5,607 bases of DNA, taken from positions 2,315-7,921 of the forward strand of contig DJHI01000110.1 of the NCBI GenBank assembly GCA_002431715.1, read 5' to 3'. The number at the start of each line of letters is the position of its first letter. Position 1 is the stretch's first letter. Position numbers and translations under genes: made by a program. Origin of the DNA: Armatimonadetes bacterium UBA5829. Lineage in GTDB: Bacteria; Armatimonadota; UBA5829. Below the pieces are notes generated by a model. It worked only from the letters and a program-made list of their open reading frames with translations, ran no database searches and was not told the DNA's origin. Below, piece by piece: positions 1 through 5,607 of the stretch.

Positions 1-21
1 AAACCATCAAACCATCAAACC
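1..21. repeat. Short tandem repeat, 8-bp unit AAACCATC
   Basis: Two full copies of AAACCATC are followed by a partial third copy (AAACC). The array begins at the first base of the window, so it may continue to the left. It lies just downstream of the stop codon of the secreted-protein gene. No function can be assigned. It could be a small slippage-prone array. Confidence 0.6.
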
Positions 22-35
22 AACATGCCCCGAGT

Positions 36-1151
36 CTATTCAAATACAATCGACGTCGCAGGGCCGGTCCAATTGTAATCCTTATAAGCCGTCGGAGTCT
101 TAATTGCACAGCAGAACGGCCTCATAACCACCTTCCCCGGAGCAAAATAGAACTTGAATTTCTGGCTCTCACCGGGTTTGATGATCTTGGAAAATCTCTT
201 ATAATCGGTGCAGCAGATATCTGTGCCTGTCATATAAAGCCCCTGCGGCTTGTTCGATATATTCTTTACGGTTATATCATAGAGGCCAGACGAGGCGGTA
301 CCGACCGATTTGCTGATTCCTTTATTGGTAAGGTTAATTACAAGAGATCCCGTCTGAGGTCCTCTGCCCAACGGAGCGGTTGTCTCAGCAGGAATACTGA
401 TCGTTTCGGTGCTGATGTTATAGGTCGCATCAGGCCAATAAACGTAAAAATAGCCGTTTGGAAAGTCAGGCACGGCGCTTACTCCCTGGACCATACTCCC
501 CGGCACGATCAGGTGAAATTCTCTTCTGGTGGCATCAGCCTGAGACATCAGTTTGTGATTATCATCATGTATGCCCTGTGTGAGCGCTGCCACTGCCGGC
601 TGATTCTCTGCAATCACCTGGCCGTCCTTTGTGATGGTCGCAAGTCCTACAACGGCCACATAAGCCATCGTAACCGGCAGGTCCATATTGAAGAATCTGG
701 TGTCGCCGAAGATATTTCTCTGGAAAGCTACACCTCCGAAAGGCGTGTTGAACTGTCCCGCGGAGGCAAGGCTTTTGAAATTAACTGCATAGGTTGGTCC
801 GCCCGATATGCATGTAAATGATGCCGTAACGGTGGCTCTGTCATTTAGAGATGGCATATCAGCCGGAGCTTTTACAGCCATTGCCTGAATGGAGCCGGAC
901 ACCTGAGTTGGAGGACAGCTTGTCGGCCAGGTATTATACAGCCAGGCCGTACATCCGATATTCGATGCTGTTATTGCGGTCAGCTTGACACTAATGGGCC
1001 CTCTGCCCTGCACTGTAGGCGTCTTATAACTCGGCGCCGGTTTGGCCGGTTTCATTTTGCCGTTTGCCATTGCAGCCACAGACAGCGCGCTAAACGCAGC
1101 AATCAGTGCTAAAACAAGTACAAAGCGCGACATGCTAAACTGAGGTTTCAT
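36..1151 (-). CDS. Secreted protein of unknown family with a C-terminal beta-rich domain
   Basis: The protein has 371 residues. It opens with a Sec signal peptide: MKPQFSMSR, then a hydrophobic stretch at about residues 10-28, with a likely signal peptidase I site after AMA (residue 29). The mature protein should therefore be exported. A basic and proline-rich segment (about 31-45) follows. The motif GRGP occurs twice, at 49-52 and 262-265, each followed by a beta-strand-like run, which suggests two modules joined by similar linkers. The C-terminal module (about 268-371) reads like a beta sandwich, with YDITVKNIS near 291 and the PGESQKFKFYFAPGKV segment at 327-341. This vaguely recalls cupredoxin-like or Ig-like folds, but no copper site can be assigned. 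Two adjacent-cysteine pairs (313-314 and 347-348) lie in this module, with single cysteines at 67, 79 and 114; disulfides are likely in the periplasm. No catalytic motif is visible. The ATG at 1149-1151 is supported by a strong Shine-Dalgarno site and the signal peptide right after it. The gene is third in a run of minus-strand genes, 127 bp after the stop of the glycosidase-like gene. I do not recognise the family. Confidence 0.85.
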   Translation of the reverse strand: MKPQFSMSRFVLVLALIAAFSALSVAAMANGKMKPAKPAPSYKTPTVQGRGPISVKLTAITASNIGCTAWLYNTWPTSCPPTQVSGSIQAMAVKAPADMPSLNDRATVTASFTCISGGPTYAVNFKSLASAGQFNTPFGGVAFQRNIFGDTRFFNMDLPVTMAYVAVVGLATITKDGQVIAENQPAVAALTQGIHDDNHKLMSQADATRREFHLIVPGSMVQGVSAVPDFPNGYFYVYWPDATYNISTETISIPAETTAPLGRGPQTGSLVINLTNKGISKSVGTASSGLYDITVKNISNKPQGLYMTGTDICCTDYKRFSKIIKPGESQKFKFYFAPGKVVMRPFCCAIKTPTAYKDYNWTGPATSIVFE

Positions 1152-1159
1152 CTCATATA

Positions 1160-1168
1160 CCCCCTCCT
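1160..1168 (-). promoter_or_regulatory. Shine-Dalgarno site of the secreted-protein gene
   Basis: On the minus strand the sequence reads AGGAGGGGG, ending 8 nt before the ATG at 1151. This is a strong match to the anti-SD sequence and fixes the start. An out-of-frame ATG at 1154-1156 lies between the site and the true start and opens only a two-codon frame. Confidence 0.75.
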
Positions 1169-1278
1169 GTGTTGGTGATGCAAAAGCTTTGCGCTCTAGA
1201 CTCCATACTACCCTGTGGGGAATATAAGCAAACGGCTTCGATAAAAGAGCGGTGGTGGGCAGAAATATCGACTAAGGA

Positions 1279-2547
1279 TCAGTAGATAGTGATTTTTCCT
1301 CTTCCGCAGAAGTGTGATGCTTGATTGAATTTGAGGGTGATTTCATTGGGTCCTGGCTTGACCAGCGCGGTTATGTCCATTTCATAAGGCGGCCATAGTC
1401 TGACTCCGGCCACCGCTCCGTTGACGGTAAAATCGACATCATCCAGCGGTTCTTCCAGGCTCATTACTATTCGCTGAATCCTAAGGAACTCCGGGATGTC
1501 GACCATCTGGCTGAAAGATACGCCGTCGACATCATCAACCACGTCCCAATCACTTTGCAGCATTACCTCATCGCCATATTCAGAGTAAGGAGTCGGGATA
1601 GCCAGGCTGGGGACATCATCAAAACTCATCAACAGTGATCCGCAGCTTTCGAATCGGTGCAGGAGAATCGTCCTGCTGCCTATTTGGGTGCAGTTAACCA
1701 AAGCGATGCGTTTCCCTGTCTCAGGATCGAGTATATGCGGAGCCTTATCGCATCTGATCGATAGCTGAATCTCTCTCGGTTCATCAGAGCCGTTGGCGAA
1801 AAAGAAGATCTCCGCTTCCTGCCAGATTCGATGAGTATATGTTATATCTCTACATTCCTGCTTGCCGGATCTTATTGAAACAACAGGCTTGATAGCCATG
1901 CAAATATACCTTCTCAGGCTCTTTGCCAATTCGCTCGGTTCTTTATCAACAAAGAGCGCTCCATTATCGGATGCTGATTTGCCGAATATCTCGGTAAATA
2001 TAGAAGAAATTTCTTCGTGTTTGCTGCCTGATGAGTCCTTTGCCGGCAGGGTTCCGGTTGCCATCACTCGCCCGCCATCCTCTATGAACTCCTGAATTTT
2101 TATTGCAGTGGCATAACTTATTGATTTCATCGGAGGCATAATCAGCAGCTCATACTCATCATCCGAGATTATCAGACGCTGATCCACCGCCGTCGCTTTG
2201 CATATGGCATCTTCATCCACAATATCATGTACCACATGCGCCAGCGGCAGCTCCGAATTATAGAGGTCGAAGAAATCATCTGGTTCGGACGGCCTGAGTA
2301 AAGCCACCTGCGTTTTCTTTTTTCCGAGCGAAAGGGTGTAGCTTACACGGCTGATATAATCGGCAAACAGTCTGGAATGCGGAGAGTCGGCCAGTACAAT
2401 GGGAGAAACATCAGATAAATCAGACCCGGATATAGCCAGGGCATCGAATTCCCGTTTCAAGTCACGCATTAAAACAGGCTTTTTATTCTCTTGGCCGGGC
2501 CTGGTGCTCCGAAATTCCGCCGGAGGTTTTTTAAACGAATCGAGCAT
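1279..2547 (-). CDS. C-terminal half of a GH106/GH2-like glycosidase, catalytic half absent
   Basis: The 422 residues resemble the C-terminal half of the large GH106 (alpha-L-rhamnosidase-like) and related glycosyl hydrolases. A Rossmann/GATase-like segment covers about 60-165: VALLRPSEP at 81-89, YELLIMPPM at 132-140, then FIEDGGRVMATGTLP at 154-168. A beta-sandwich region follows, with YTHRIWQEAEIFFFANGSDE at 237-256 and the family-typical LDPETGKRI at 273-281. A jelly-roll carbohydrate-binding-like domain closes the protein (about 330-422), with VDFTVNGAVAGVRLWPPYEM around 371-390 and KPGPNEITLKF at 397-407. Full-length members of this class usually have 900 or more residues with the catalytic part N-terminal; here that part is missing. 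There is no signal peptide. The first ~50 residues do not match anything I recognise. The ATG at 2545-2547 has a GAGGA site 5 nt upstream, so it looks translatable. It starts 99 bp after the PHP gene, beyond a hairpin. It may be a decaying remnant or a standalone binding protein. Family resemblance is from recalled motifs, not a search. Confidence 0.75.
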   Translation of the reverse strand: MLDSFKKPPAEFRSTRPGQENKKPVLMRDLKREFDALAISGSDLSDVSPIVLADSPHSRLFADYISRVSYTLSLGKKKTQVALLRPSEPDDFFDLYNSELPLAHVVHDIVDEDAICKATAVDQRLIISDDEYELLIMPPMKSISYATAIKIQEFIEDGGRVMATGTLPAKDSSGSKHEEISSIFTEIFGKSASDNGALFVDKEPSELAKSLRRYICMAIKPVVSIRSGKQECRDITYTHRIWQEAEIFFFANGSDEPREIQLSIRCDKAPHILDPETGKRIALVNCTQIGSRTILLHRFESCGSLLMSFDDVPSLAIPTPYSEYGDEVMLQSDWDVVDDVDGVSFSQMVDIPEFLRIQRIVMSLEEPLDDVDFTVNGAVAGVRLWPPYEMDITALVKPGPNEITLKFNQASHFCGRGKITIY

Positions 2548-2552
2548 GTAAT

Positions 2553-2557
2553 TCCTC
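2553..2557 (-). promoter_or_regulatory. Shine-Dalgarno site of the glycosidase-like gene
   Basis: GAGGA on the minus strand ends 5 nt before the ATG at 2547. It supports initiation here, even though the encoded protein lacks its family's usual N-terminal half. Confidence 0.65.
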
Positions 2558-2578
2558 GAAAAAGACTGCCATCATGGT

Positions 2579-2626
2579 GTATCGGAAATTTATTCCCGAT
2601 ACATAAGTTCATATCGGGAATAAATT
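2579..2626. repeat. Perfect 15-bp inverted repeat with a competing third arm
   Basis: Arm B (2587-2601, AATTTATTCCCGATA) and arm C (2612-2626, TATCGGGAATAAATT) are exact reverse complements around a 10-nt loop. A third segment, GTATCGG at 2579-2585, is complementary to CCGATAC at 2596-2602, inside and just past arm B. Arm B can therefore pair with either neighbour, though the 15-bp pairing is clearly stronger. The structure lies between the PHP stop codon and the Shine-Dalgarno site of the next gene. It has no downstream U-tract on the minus strand, so it is not a standard intrinsic terminator. It could be an mRNA processing or stability hairpin, a factor-dependent stop, a regulator operator, or a small dispersed palindrome. 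The pairing is read directly; the function is unknown. Confidence 0.8.
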
Positions 2627-2646
2627 CTCAGATATTAAAGCTTTTA

Positions 2647-4008
2647 CTAACCCTGCAGCAGCCTGAGCACCTCAGGCGGCGCAGCGGTTCTCAGATTGGC
2701 TCTGCTGGCGACCATCTGTATCTTTTTAGGGCTTGCGAGTCTTCCTACCCGCGCATAATATTCATTTTTGGAGGGTCGATCATCTCCGAAGTGGAAGTGA
2801 GCCCATTCGCTGGCAAATCCCATCTCCGCTGCGCGCGCAAGGAACGTGTGGCCCCACAGGAAATACGCGCCTTCCATAAAATCATTGATATACGGAGCAA
2901 GTTCAGGAGCAGAAAAATCATCCACAAAAGGCAGCCCGAGCTTATTCATCTCAGTGCCTACGCATATCGGGAAATGAATCTTTCGAGCGGCTCGAATTGC
3001 CCTGGCAAGATTATCGACCTTAATCGATTTTTCGGCTGGGTCTTTAATATTCCAGTTTCGGTCGGGAATGATATTCATCGCCACCACGCCCTTCTTTTCA
3101 AGCAGCGAAAGCATCTTTGCCATATCCGATTCGCCCTCGCTTGTTCCATCGAGCCATGCGGCCATTGGTAGTCCATCCATCCCCTGGATCATCTCGATCA
3201 CCTGCTCGATGGGAGGGAATGTGTCGGTTGTGGGCGCTACATATCCCACGCCTCCATATTTCATCAGCTTGCTTCGTAAAACCTCATGCAGTTTCGGCGT
3301 ATCAAGCAGCAGCGATTCGATATCCTCCTTTGGCATATCGAATTTGCCTGCCCAAAATTCAGCAAGCGCATCATTGTCGCCTTCGAAAACTTTCCTGGCT
3401 TTGGAATCGTATGCGGCAATTATATGGCGTTCGGTCGCATTGCCCGATGGTGTGAGCGGGGTTACATCTGCTTCGTAATCGAGCTGAACCTTACTTAAGT
3501 ATGAGTTCACGCGCTCGATCATCTGAATGTTCCGCCTTCCAGCAAGAACGCGCATATTTTGCAGCAGCCTGGCCGTGTGGCTTCCCTCTTCGGGCAGTTT
3601 GAAGCACCCACCGCCCATAAAGTAAGATATCCCCGGCTCTTTGGGTGAATTTATTACCTTGTCTGAATATTCTTTTATGAATACCCGGCTTTCTATGGCG
3701 GCGGTGGTCATTAGGTCAATTATCTCGCCCGCCGCAAGGAACTCTTCCATACCGTCGAGCACATCGAAATCGACTATTCCCGCGACCGCCAGCCCGTATT
3801 TCTTCGCCTCCCAGGCGATTCGGCTTGGAGACCAGCCATTGGCGTTGTAAGAAAAGAATGTGTGGAAGTGCAGGTTGACTTCATTCTTAGCGCCGGGAGT
3901 CGATATCTCTCCGGCATCAATCTTTGCGGCTATAGAACAGAGCGCATCACCGCGCTCAGTGGGGTCAAAGCTGTTTAGTTCGTTTTCAAGTTGAGCTATA
4001 TCAGGCAC
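2647..4008 (-). CDS. PHP-domain-like (polymerase and histidinol phosphatase family) protein
   Basis: The protein has 453 residues. A short helical N-terminal region (1-40) precedes a PHP-type motif I, LHFHTFFSYN at 46-55, with H47 and H49 as the expected metal ligands. Motif II appears as AGIVDFDVLDG at 76-86, where the usual Asp-His pair is Asp80-Phe81. Glu106 in AAIESRVF fits the conserved metal-bridging glutamate of PHP domains. Later conserved-looking segments are TPSGNATERHI (186-196), AAWLDG (283-288), VGTEMNK (350-356) and AHFHFGDD (403-410), whose histidines 404 and 406 could be late metal ligands. PHP domains usually form a (beta/alpha)7 barrel with a three-metal site acting on phosphoesters; the substrate here cannot be told. 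No signal peptide or membrane segment is visible, so it should be cytoplasmic. The start is GTG (4006-4008), supported by GGAGG 9 nt upstream and an in-frame TAA two codons upstream. At about 450 residues it is longer than single-domain PHP phosphatases and has no polymerase part. It is probably first in the minus-strand gene run. Confidence 0.8.
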   Translation of the reverse strand: MPDIAQLENELNSFDPTERGDALCSIAAKIDAGEISTPGAKNEVNLHFHTFFSYNANGWSPSRIAWEAKKYGLAVAGIVDFDVLDGMEEFLAAGEIIDLMTTAAIESRVFIKEYSDKVINSPKEPGISYFMGGGCFKLPEEGSHTARLLQNMRVLAGRRNIQMIERVNSYLSKVQLDYEADVTPLTPSGNATERHIIAAYDSKARKVFEGDNDALAEFWAGKFDMPKEDIESLLLDTPKLHEVLRSKLMKYGGVGYVAPTTDTFPPIEQVIEMIQGMDGLPMAAWLDGTSEGESDMAKMLSLLEKKGVVAMNIIPDRNWNIKDPAEKSIKVDNLARAIRAARKIHFPICVGTEMNKLGLPFVDDFSAPELAPYINDFMEGAYFLWGHTFLARAAEMGFASEWAHFHFGDDRPSKNEYYARVGRLASPKKIQMVASRANLRTAAPPEVLRLLQG

Positions 4009-4017
4009 TAATTACGT

Positions 4018-4022
4018 CCTCC
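4018..4022 (-). promoter_or_regulatory. Shine-Dalgarno site selecting the GTG start of the PHP gene
   Basis: GGAGG on the minus strand ends 9 nt before the GTG at 4008. An in-frame TAA lies between this site and the GTG, which excludes any start further upstream. Confidence 0.7.
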
Positions 4023-4032
4023 AAAATATACT

Positions 4033-4160
4033 AATCACTGAAACACTGAAGATGGGGAAACACGGAAATTGTAATATTAAGTCCCATTCAGTGTTAGCCA
4101 ACTATCGCTCAGCTTCCTTCTGCGCTTCCACCATTCCGTCTATTCAGTGCTTTCGTGATT
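4033..4160. repeat. Intergenic cluster of CACTGAA direct and inverted repeats
   Basis: CACTGAA occurs twice in tandem (4036-4042 and 4044-4050), and its reverse complement TTCAGTG occurs at 4087-4093 and 4143-4149. AACACTGAA (4042-4050) pairs perfectly with TTCAGTGTT (4087-4095), and the stem can continue past a GA bulge with TGGG (4053-4056) against CCCA (4083-4086). Alternatively, the outer segments 4033-4050 and 4143-4160 are imperfect inverted repeats that match at 15 of 18 positions. Purine-rich GGAAA/TTCC runs fill the space between. The pattern recalls the CAC(T)GAAA-type dispersed noncoding repeats seen between genes in many environmental bacterial genomes; that likeness is from memory. 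No coding potential is evident. Confidence 0.6.
4074..4101 (-). promoter_or_regulatory. Possible sigma70-type promoter of the PHP gene
   Basis: On the minus strand TTGGCT (4096-4101) and TAATAT (4074-4079) are separated by 16 bp. Each matches four of six consensus bases. Transcription would start near 4066, giving a leader of about 60 nt before the GTG. The candidate overlaps the inverted repeats described for this region, so hairpin formation or protein binding there could affect it. This is a weak match in AT-rich DNA. Confidence 0.25.
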
Positions 4161-4221
4161 AAAGAATCTTTCAAGCAGGAATCTTGTCTGAGATATCAAA
4201 CCAGTTATTAAGGTAGAGATA

Positions 4222-4671
4222 ATGAAATTCCTTGCGGATGCAATGCTTGGGAAGTTGGCGAAGTGGCTGAGAATGCTCGGCTACGATACCCTTTACTTCG
4301 CCGATTCAGATGACGACGAGCTTATCCGCATTGCAATCCGCGAAGACAGGATATTGCTCACTCGGGATGTGCTTCTCTGCCGACGTCGAGCGGTTCGCGC
4401 AAGGTGCTTTTTTGTAGACTGGGGGTCAACAGGCGAACAAGTCAGGCAGGTGATGAAGCATTTTAACCTGAAGTTGTCCAGGGAAAATCTGTTCACGCGG
4501 TGCACTATCTGCAACGGCGAAATCGTCCCGATATCAAAATCCGATGTAGCAGATCGCGTCCCGCCTTATGTCTATAAAACCCAGAACGAGTTCGGCTACT
4601 GCGAGCGCTGCGACAAAATATACTGGCGCGGCACCCATATCGAGCACGTGCTTGAAGCTCTACAAAGATAA
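4222..4671 (+). CDS. Mut7-C RNase domain protein (DUF82)
   Basis: This 149-residue protein is a complete standalone Mut7-C domain. The N-terminal PIN-like half carries the family signature MKFLADAMLGKLAKWLRMLG (1-20) with the conserved acidic residue D6, an acidic patch at D28-E33, and ILLTRD at 44-49 ending in D49; these acids are the expected metal-binding, nuclease-type residues. The C-terminal half is a zinc ribbon: C94-x2-C97 (CTIC) and C127-x2-C130 (CERC), followed by IYWRGTH at 133-139, typical of the family. The domain is named after the C-terminus of animal MUT-7 exonuclease and is predicted to cleave RNA; biological targets of the bacterial stand-alone proteins are not known to me. 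It should be cytoplasmic. The ATG at 4222 gives the canonical N-terminus with no missing residues; AAGG at 4210-4213 is a modest Shine-Dalgarno match 8 nt upstream. The gene is divergent from the PHP gene and convergent with the CBM9 gene, so it is probably a single-gene unit. All key residues appear intact. Confidence 0.93.
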   Translation: MKFLADAMLGKLAKWLRMLGYDTLYFADSDDDELIRIAIREDRILLTRDVLLCRRRAVRARCFFVDWGSTGEQVRQVMKHFNLKLSRENLFTRCTICNGEIVPISKSDVADRVPPYVYKTQNEFGYCERCDKIYWRGTHIEHVLEALQR

Positions 4672-4697
4672 ATATAAGGTAACTGCACGCTTTTCCC

Positions 4698-4714
4698 GCC
4701 GCCGAAGGGGCTTT
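4698..4714 (+). terminator. Weak possible terminator hairpin after the Mut7-C gene
   Basis: The GC-rich segment GCCGCCGAAGGGGC (4698-4711) can form a short stem (GCC/GGC plus one inner pair around a mismatch), followed by TTT. It sits in the 95-bp gap between two convergent genes, where a terminator is expected. The stem is short and the T-run minimal, so the call is tentative. No U-tract follows it on the minus strand. Confidence 0.2.
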
Positions 4715-4766
4715 AGGTGAGATAAAAGACTATCCCGAACTACGCGGCATTGCTCATGAGTCCTCT

Positions 4767-5607
4767 TTAGTCAAATATCACTGTTCCCAGCCTGTCTGGG
4801 CTGTGGAACGAGCCATACGGAACCGCCCAGGTGAGATATTCCATTGTACCCGATGTTGTGCGGTTCCGCGTCAGGTTCAAGGCCCATTTTGTGCCGGATG
4901 TCGGAACCTCAGCGCCCAGAGAGGAAAACGGTATGGCCATCTCGACACTATATCCATCCGCCTCTTTTTGAGAGGCCGATTTCCATTCGCTGTTCCAGCT
5001 CGGGCTGAAGACTTTCTGGTCGAATTCGGTTCCCAGCGTATTGGTCGAAAGATGATAATAGGCGCGTCTCTCATTGGTCGGATCGACGAATACCTCCACC
5101 GAGTCATCATAAAACGTCGGCCCATCGCGTTTGGTTACCGCTGCCTTCAGCTTGTCCATCATCGGCTCTGATGCCTTAAACGCCACATAAAGGTTATGGT
5201 CGTCATAAGTCAAAAAGGCCTCAGTTCCGACCGGTGCCGGATTCCCATCATTCGTATATGACAATTGAACCTTCGCAGCCGATGCCCAAGCCTCATCATC
5301 GAGCTTGCCGTCGATAATGACCGCCTGGTCAGTTTTTGGAATAGCTAGTTCTGGAAGTGGAACTATGTTCTCCGGTATTGTAATCGGCGGGTCGGTAGGC
5401 GGTACGTATGGCGCGTTTTTCTTCGTGCAGATAACCGGCATCTTTGCCTTTGCCTTATACGGCCCCTGTTCTAGAACCGAAGCGAGAGCATCGGTATAAT
5501 ATGAAGAGGCAAAAAGAGCCTCTCCGGCCGCTCCAAACTGCCGGGCAATTTCGATCTGCCCGGCTGTCTGCTCCGGCTTATCCTTTTGCACGTGGAGGCC
5601 GATTCCC
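4767..5607 (-). CDS. CBM9-like carbohydrate-binding domain at the end of a larger glycosidase (5' end outside window)
   Basis: The reading frame stays open to the right edge; 279 codons with a stop at 4767-4769 are visible. Numbering from the edge, residues 1-50 (starting GIGLHVQKDKPEQTAGQIEI, later GAAGEALFASSYY) look like the last helix and strand of a TIM-barrel glycosidase-like domain, most like GHL10 (DUF187/COG1649). A proline-rich linker (about 66-95, including PPTDPPITIP) leads into a CBM9-like domain: IDGKLDDEAW (98-107), YDDSVEVFVD (166-175), YSVEMAIPFSSL (219-230), WALNLTRNR (241-249) and DRLGTVIFD at the end. CBM9 domains bind sugar chain ends or attach enzymes to glycans. The GTG at 5589-5591 is not a credible start: the frame continues upstream through GIGLH and no Shine-Dalgarno site precedes it. 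Signal peptide and catalytic residues would lie outside the window. The CBM9 assignment is firm; the GHL10 assignment is an inference from a short tail. Confidence 0.85.
   Translation of the reverse strand, partial: GIGLHVQKDKPEQTAGQIEIARQFGAAGEALFASSYYTDALASVLEQGPYKAKAKMPVICTKKNAPYVPPTDPPITIPENIVPLPELAIPKTDQAVIIDGKLDDEAWASAAKVQLSYTNDGNPAPVGTEAFLTYDDHNLYVAFKASEPMMDKLKAAVTKRDGPTFYDDSVEVFVDPTNERRAYYHLSTNTLGTEFDQKVFSPSWNSEWKSASQKEADGYSVEMAIPFSSLGAEVPTSGTKWALNLTRNRTTSGTMEYLTWAVPYGSFHSPDRLGTVIFD

Noticed and set aside
513..821. Plus-strand 102-codon frame inside the secreted-protein gene
   Set aside because: It is entirely antisense to a gene with a signal peptide and strong ribosome binding site, and has no recognisable features of its own.
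1148..1156. Two-codon frame ATG AGA TGA overlapping the start of the secreted-protein gene, resembling a translational-coupling minigene
   Set aside because: It is only three nucleotides from the Shine-Dalgarno site and so short that chance is the simplest explanation.
1238..1271. TCGATA/TATCGA inverted repeat between the secreted-protein and glycosidase-like genes, as a terminator
   Set aside because: It has only six pairs around a spacer of 22 bp and no U-tract follows on the minus strand. The 127-bp gap also shows no convincing promoter: the best TTGCTT/TAGTAT pairing is poor in spacing and consensus.
2491..3171. Long plus-strand open frame (226 codons) antisense to the PHP and glycosidase-like genes
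   Set aside because: It covers parts of two well-supported minus-strand genes and the palindrome between them, has no recognisable domain, and its composition fits an antisense shadow.
4222..4671. Mut7-C RNase as the toxin of a toxin-antitoxin pair, because of its PIN-like fold
   Set aside because: No small partner gene lies next to it, and the intact zinc ribbon with the IYWRGTH motif marks the stand-alone Mut7-C family and not a VapC-type toxin.
4683..5171. Plus-strand frame open from just after the Mut7-C gene into the CBM9 gene, with a protein-like beginning (AEGALGEIKDYPELRGIAHE)
   Set aside because: It has no start codon with a ribosome binding site in the gap, and most of it is antisense to the firmly assigned CBM9 domain. 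A decayed fragment in 4683-4766 cannot be excluded, but there is no positive support.

Overview
This 5.6-kb window comes from a bacterial chromosome of moderate GC content. Most genes have clear Shine-Dalgarno sites. One protein carries a Gram-negative-type Sec signal peptide. The gene content is a GH106-like glycosidase part, a tail that looks like a GHL10 (DUF187) glycosidase fused to CBM9, a PHP-domain protein and a Mut7-C RNase. This mix recalls environmental bacteria rich in carbohydrate-active enzymes, such as Armatimonadota or the PVC group. That placement is a guess from gene content; there is no rRNA or marker gene here to fix it.

Layout: a gene for a secreted protein of unknown family (36-1151, -) lies downstream of a gene encoding only the C-terminal half of a GH106/GH2-like glycosidase (1279-2547, -). 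Upstream of that is a complete PHP-like protein gene (2647-4008, -, GTG start). These three minus-strand genes are separated by 127 and 99 bp. The 99-bp gap holds a perfect 15-bp inverted repeat with a third, competing arm. A 213-bp divergent intergenic region (4009-4221) carries CACTGAA/TTCAGTG repeats and a weak promoter candidate. It separates the PHP gene from a plus-strand Mut7-C RNase gene (4222-4671). A convergent minus-strand gene (4767 to the right edge) encodes a CBM9-like domain on what looks like the end of a larger glycosidase. Its N-terminus is outside the window.

How the genes may work together: the three minus-strand genes could be co-transcribed from the 4009-4221 region, but the hairpin and the gap sizes allow separate units. 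Two of the five genes carry parts of carbohydrate-active proteins, so a glycan-related neighbourhood is plausible. The PHP protein and the Mut7-C RNase have no obvious link to that theme. I see no mobile element, CRISPR array, RNA gene or recognisable defence system. The points of most interest are the glycosidase lacking its catalytic half, the PHP protein with an altered metal motif, and the two structured intergenic regions.
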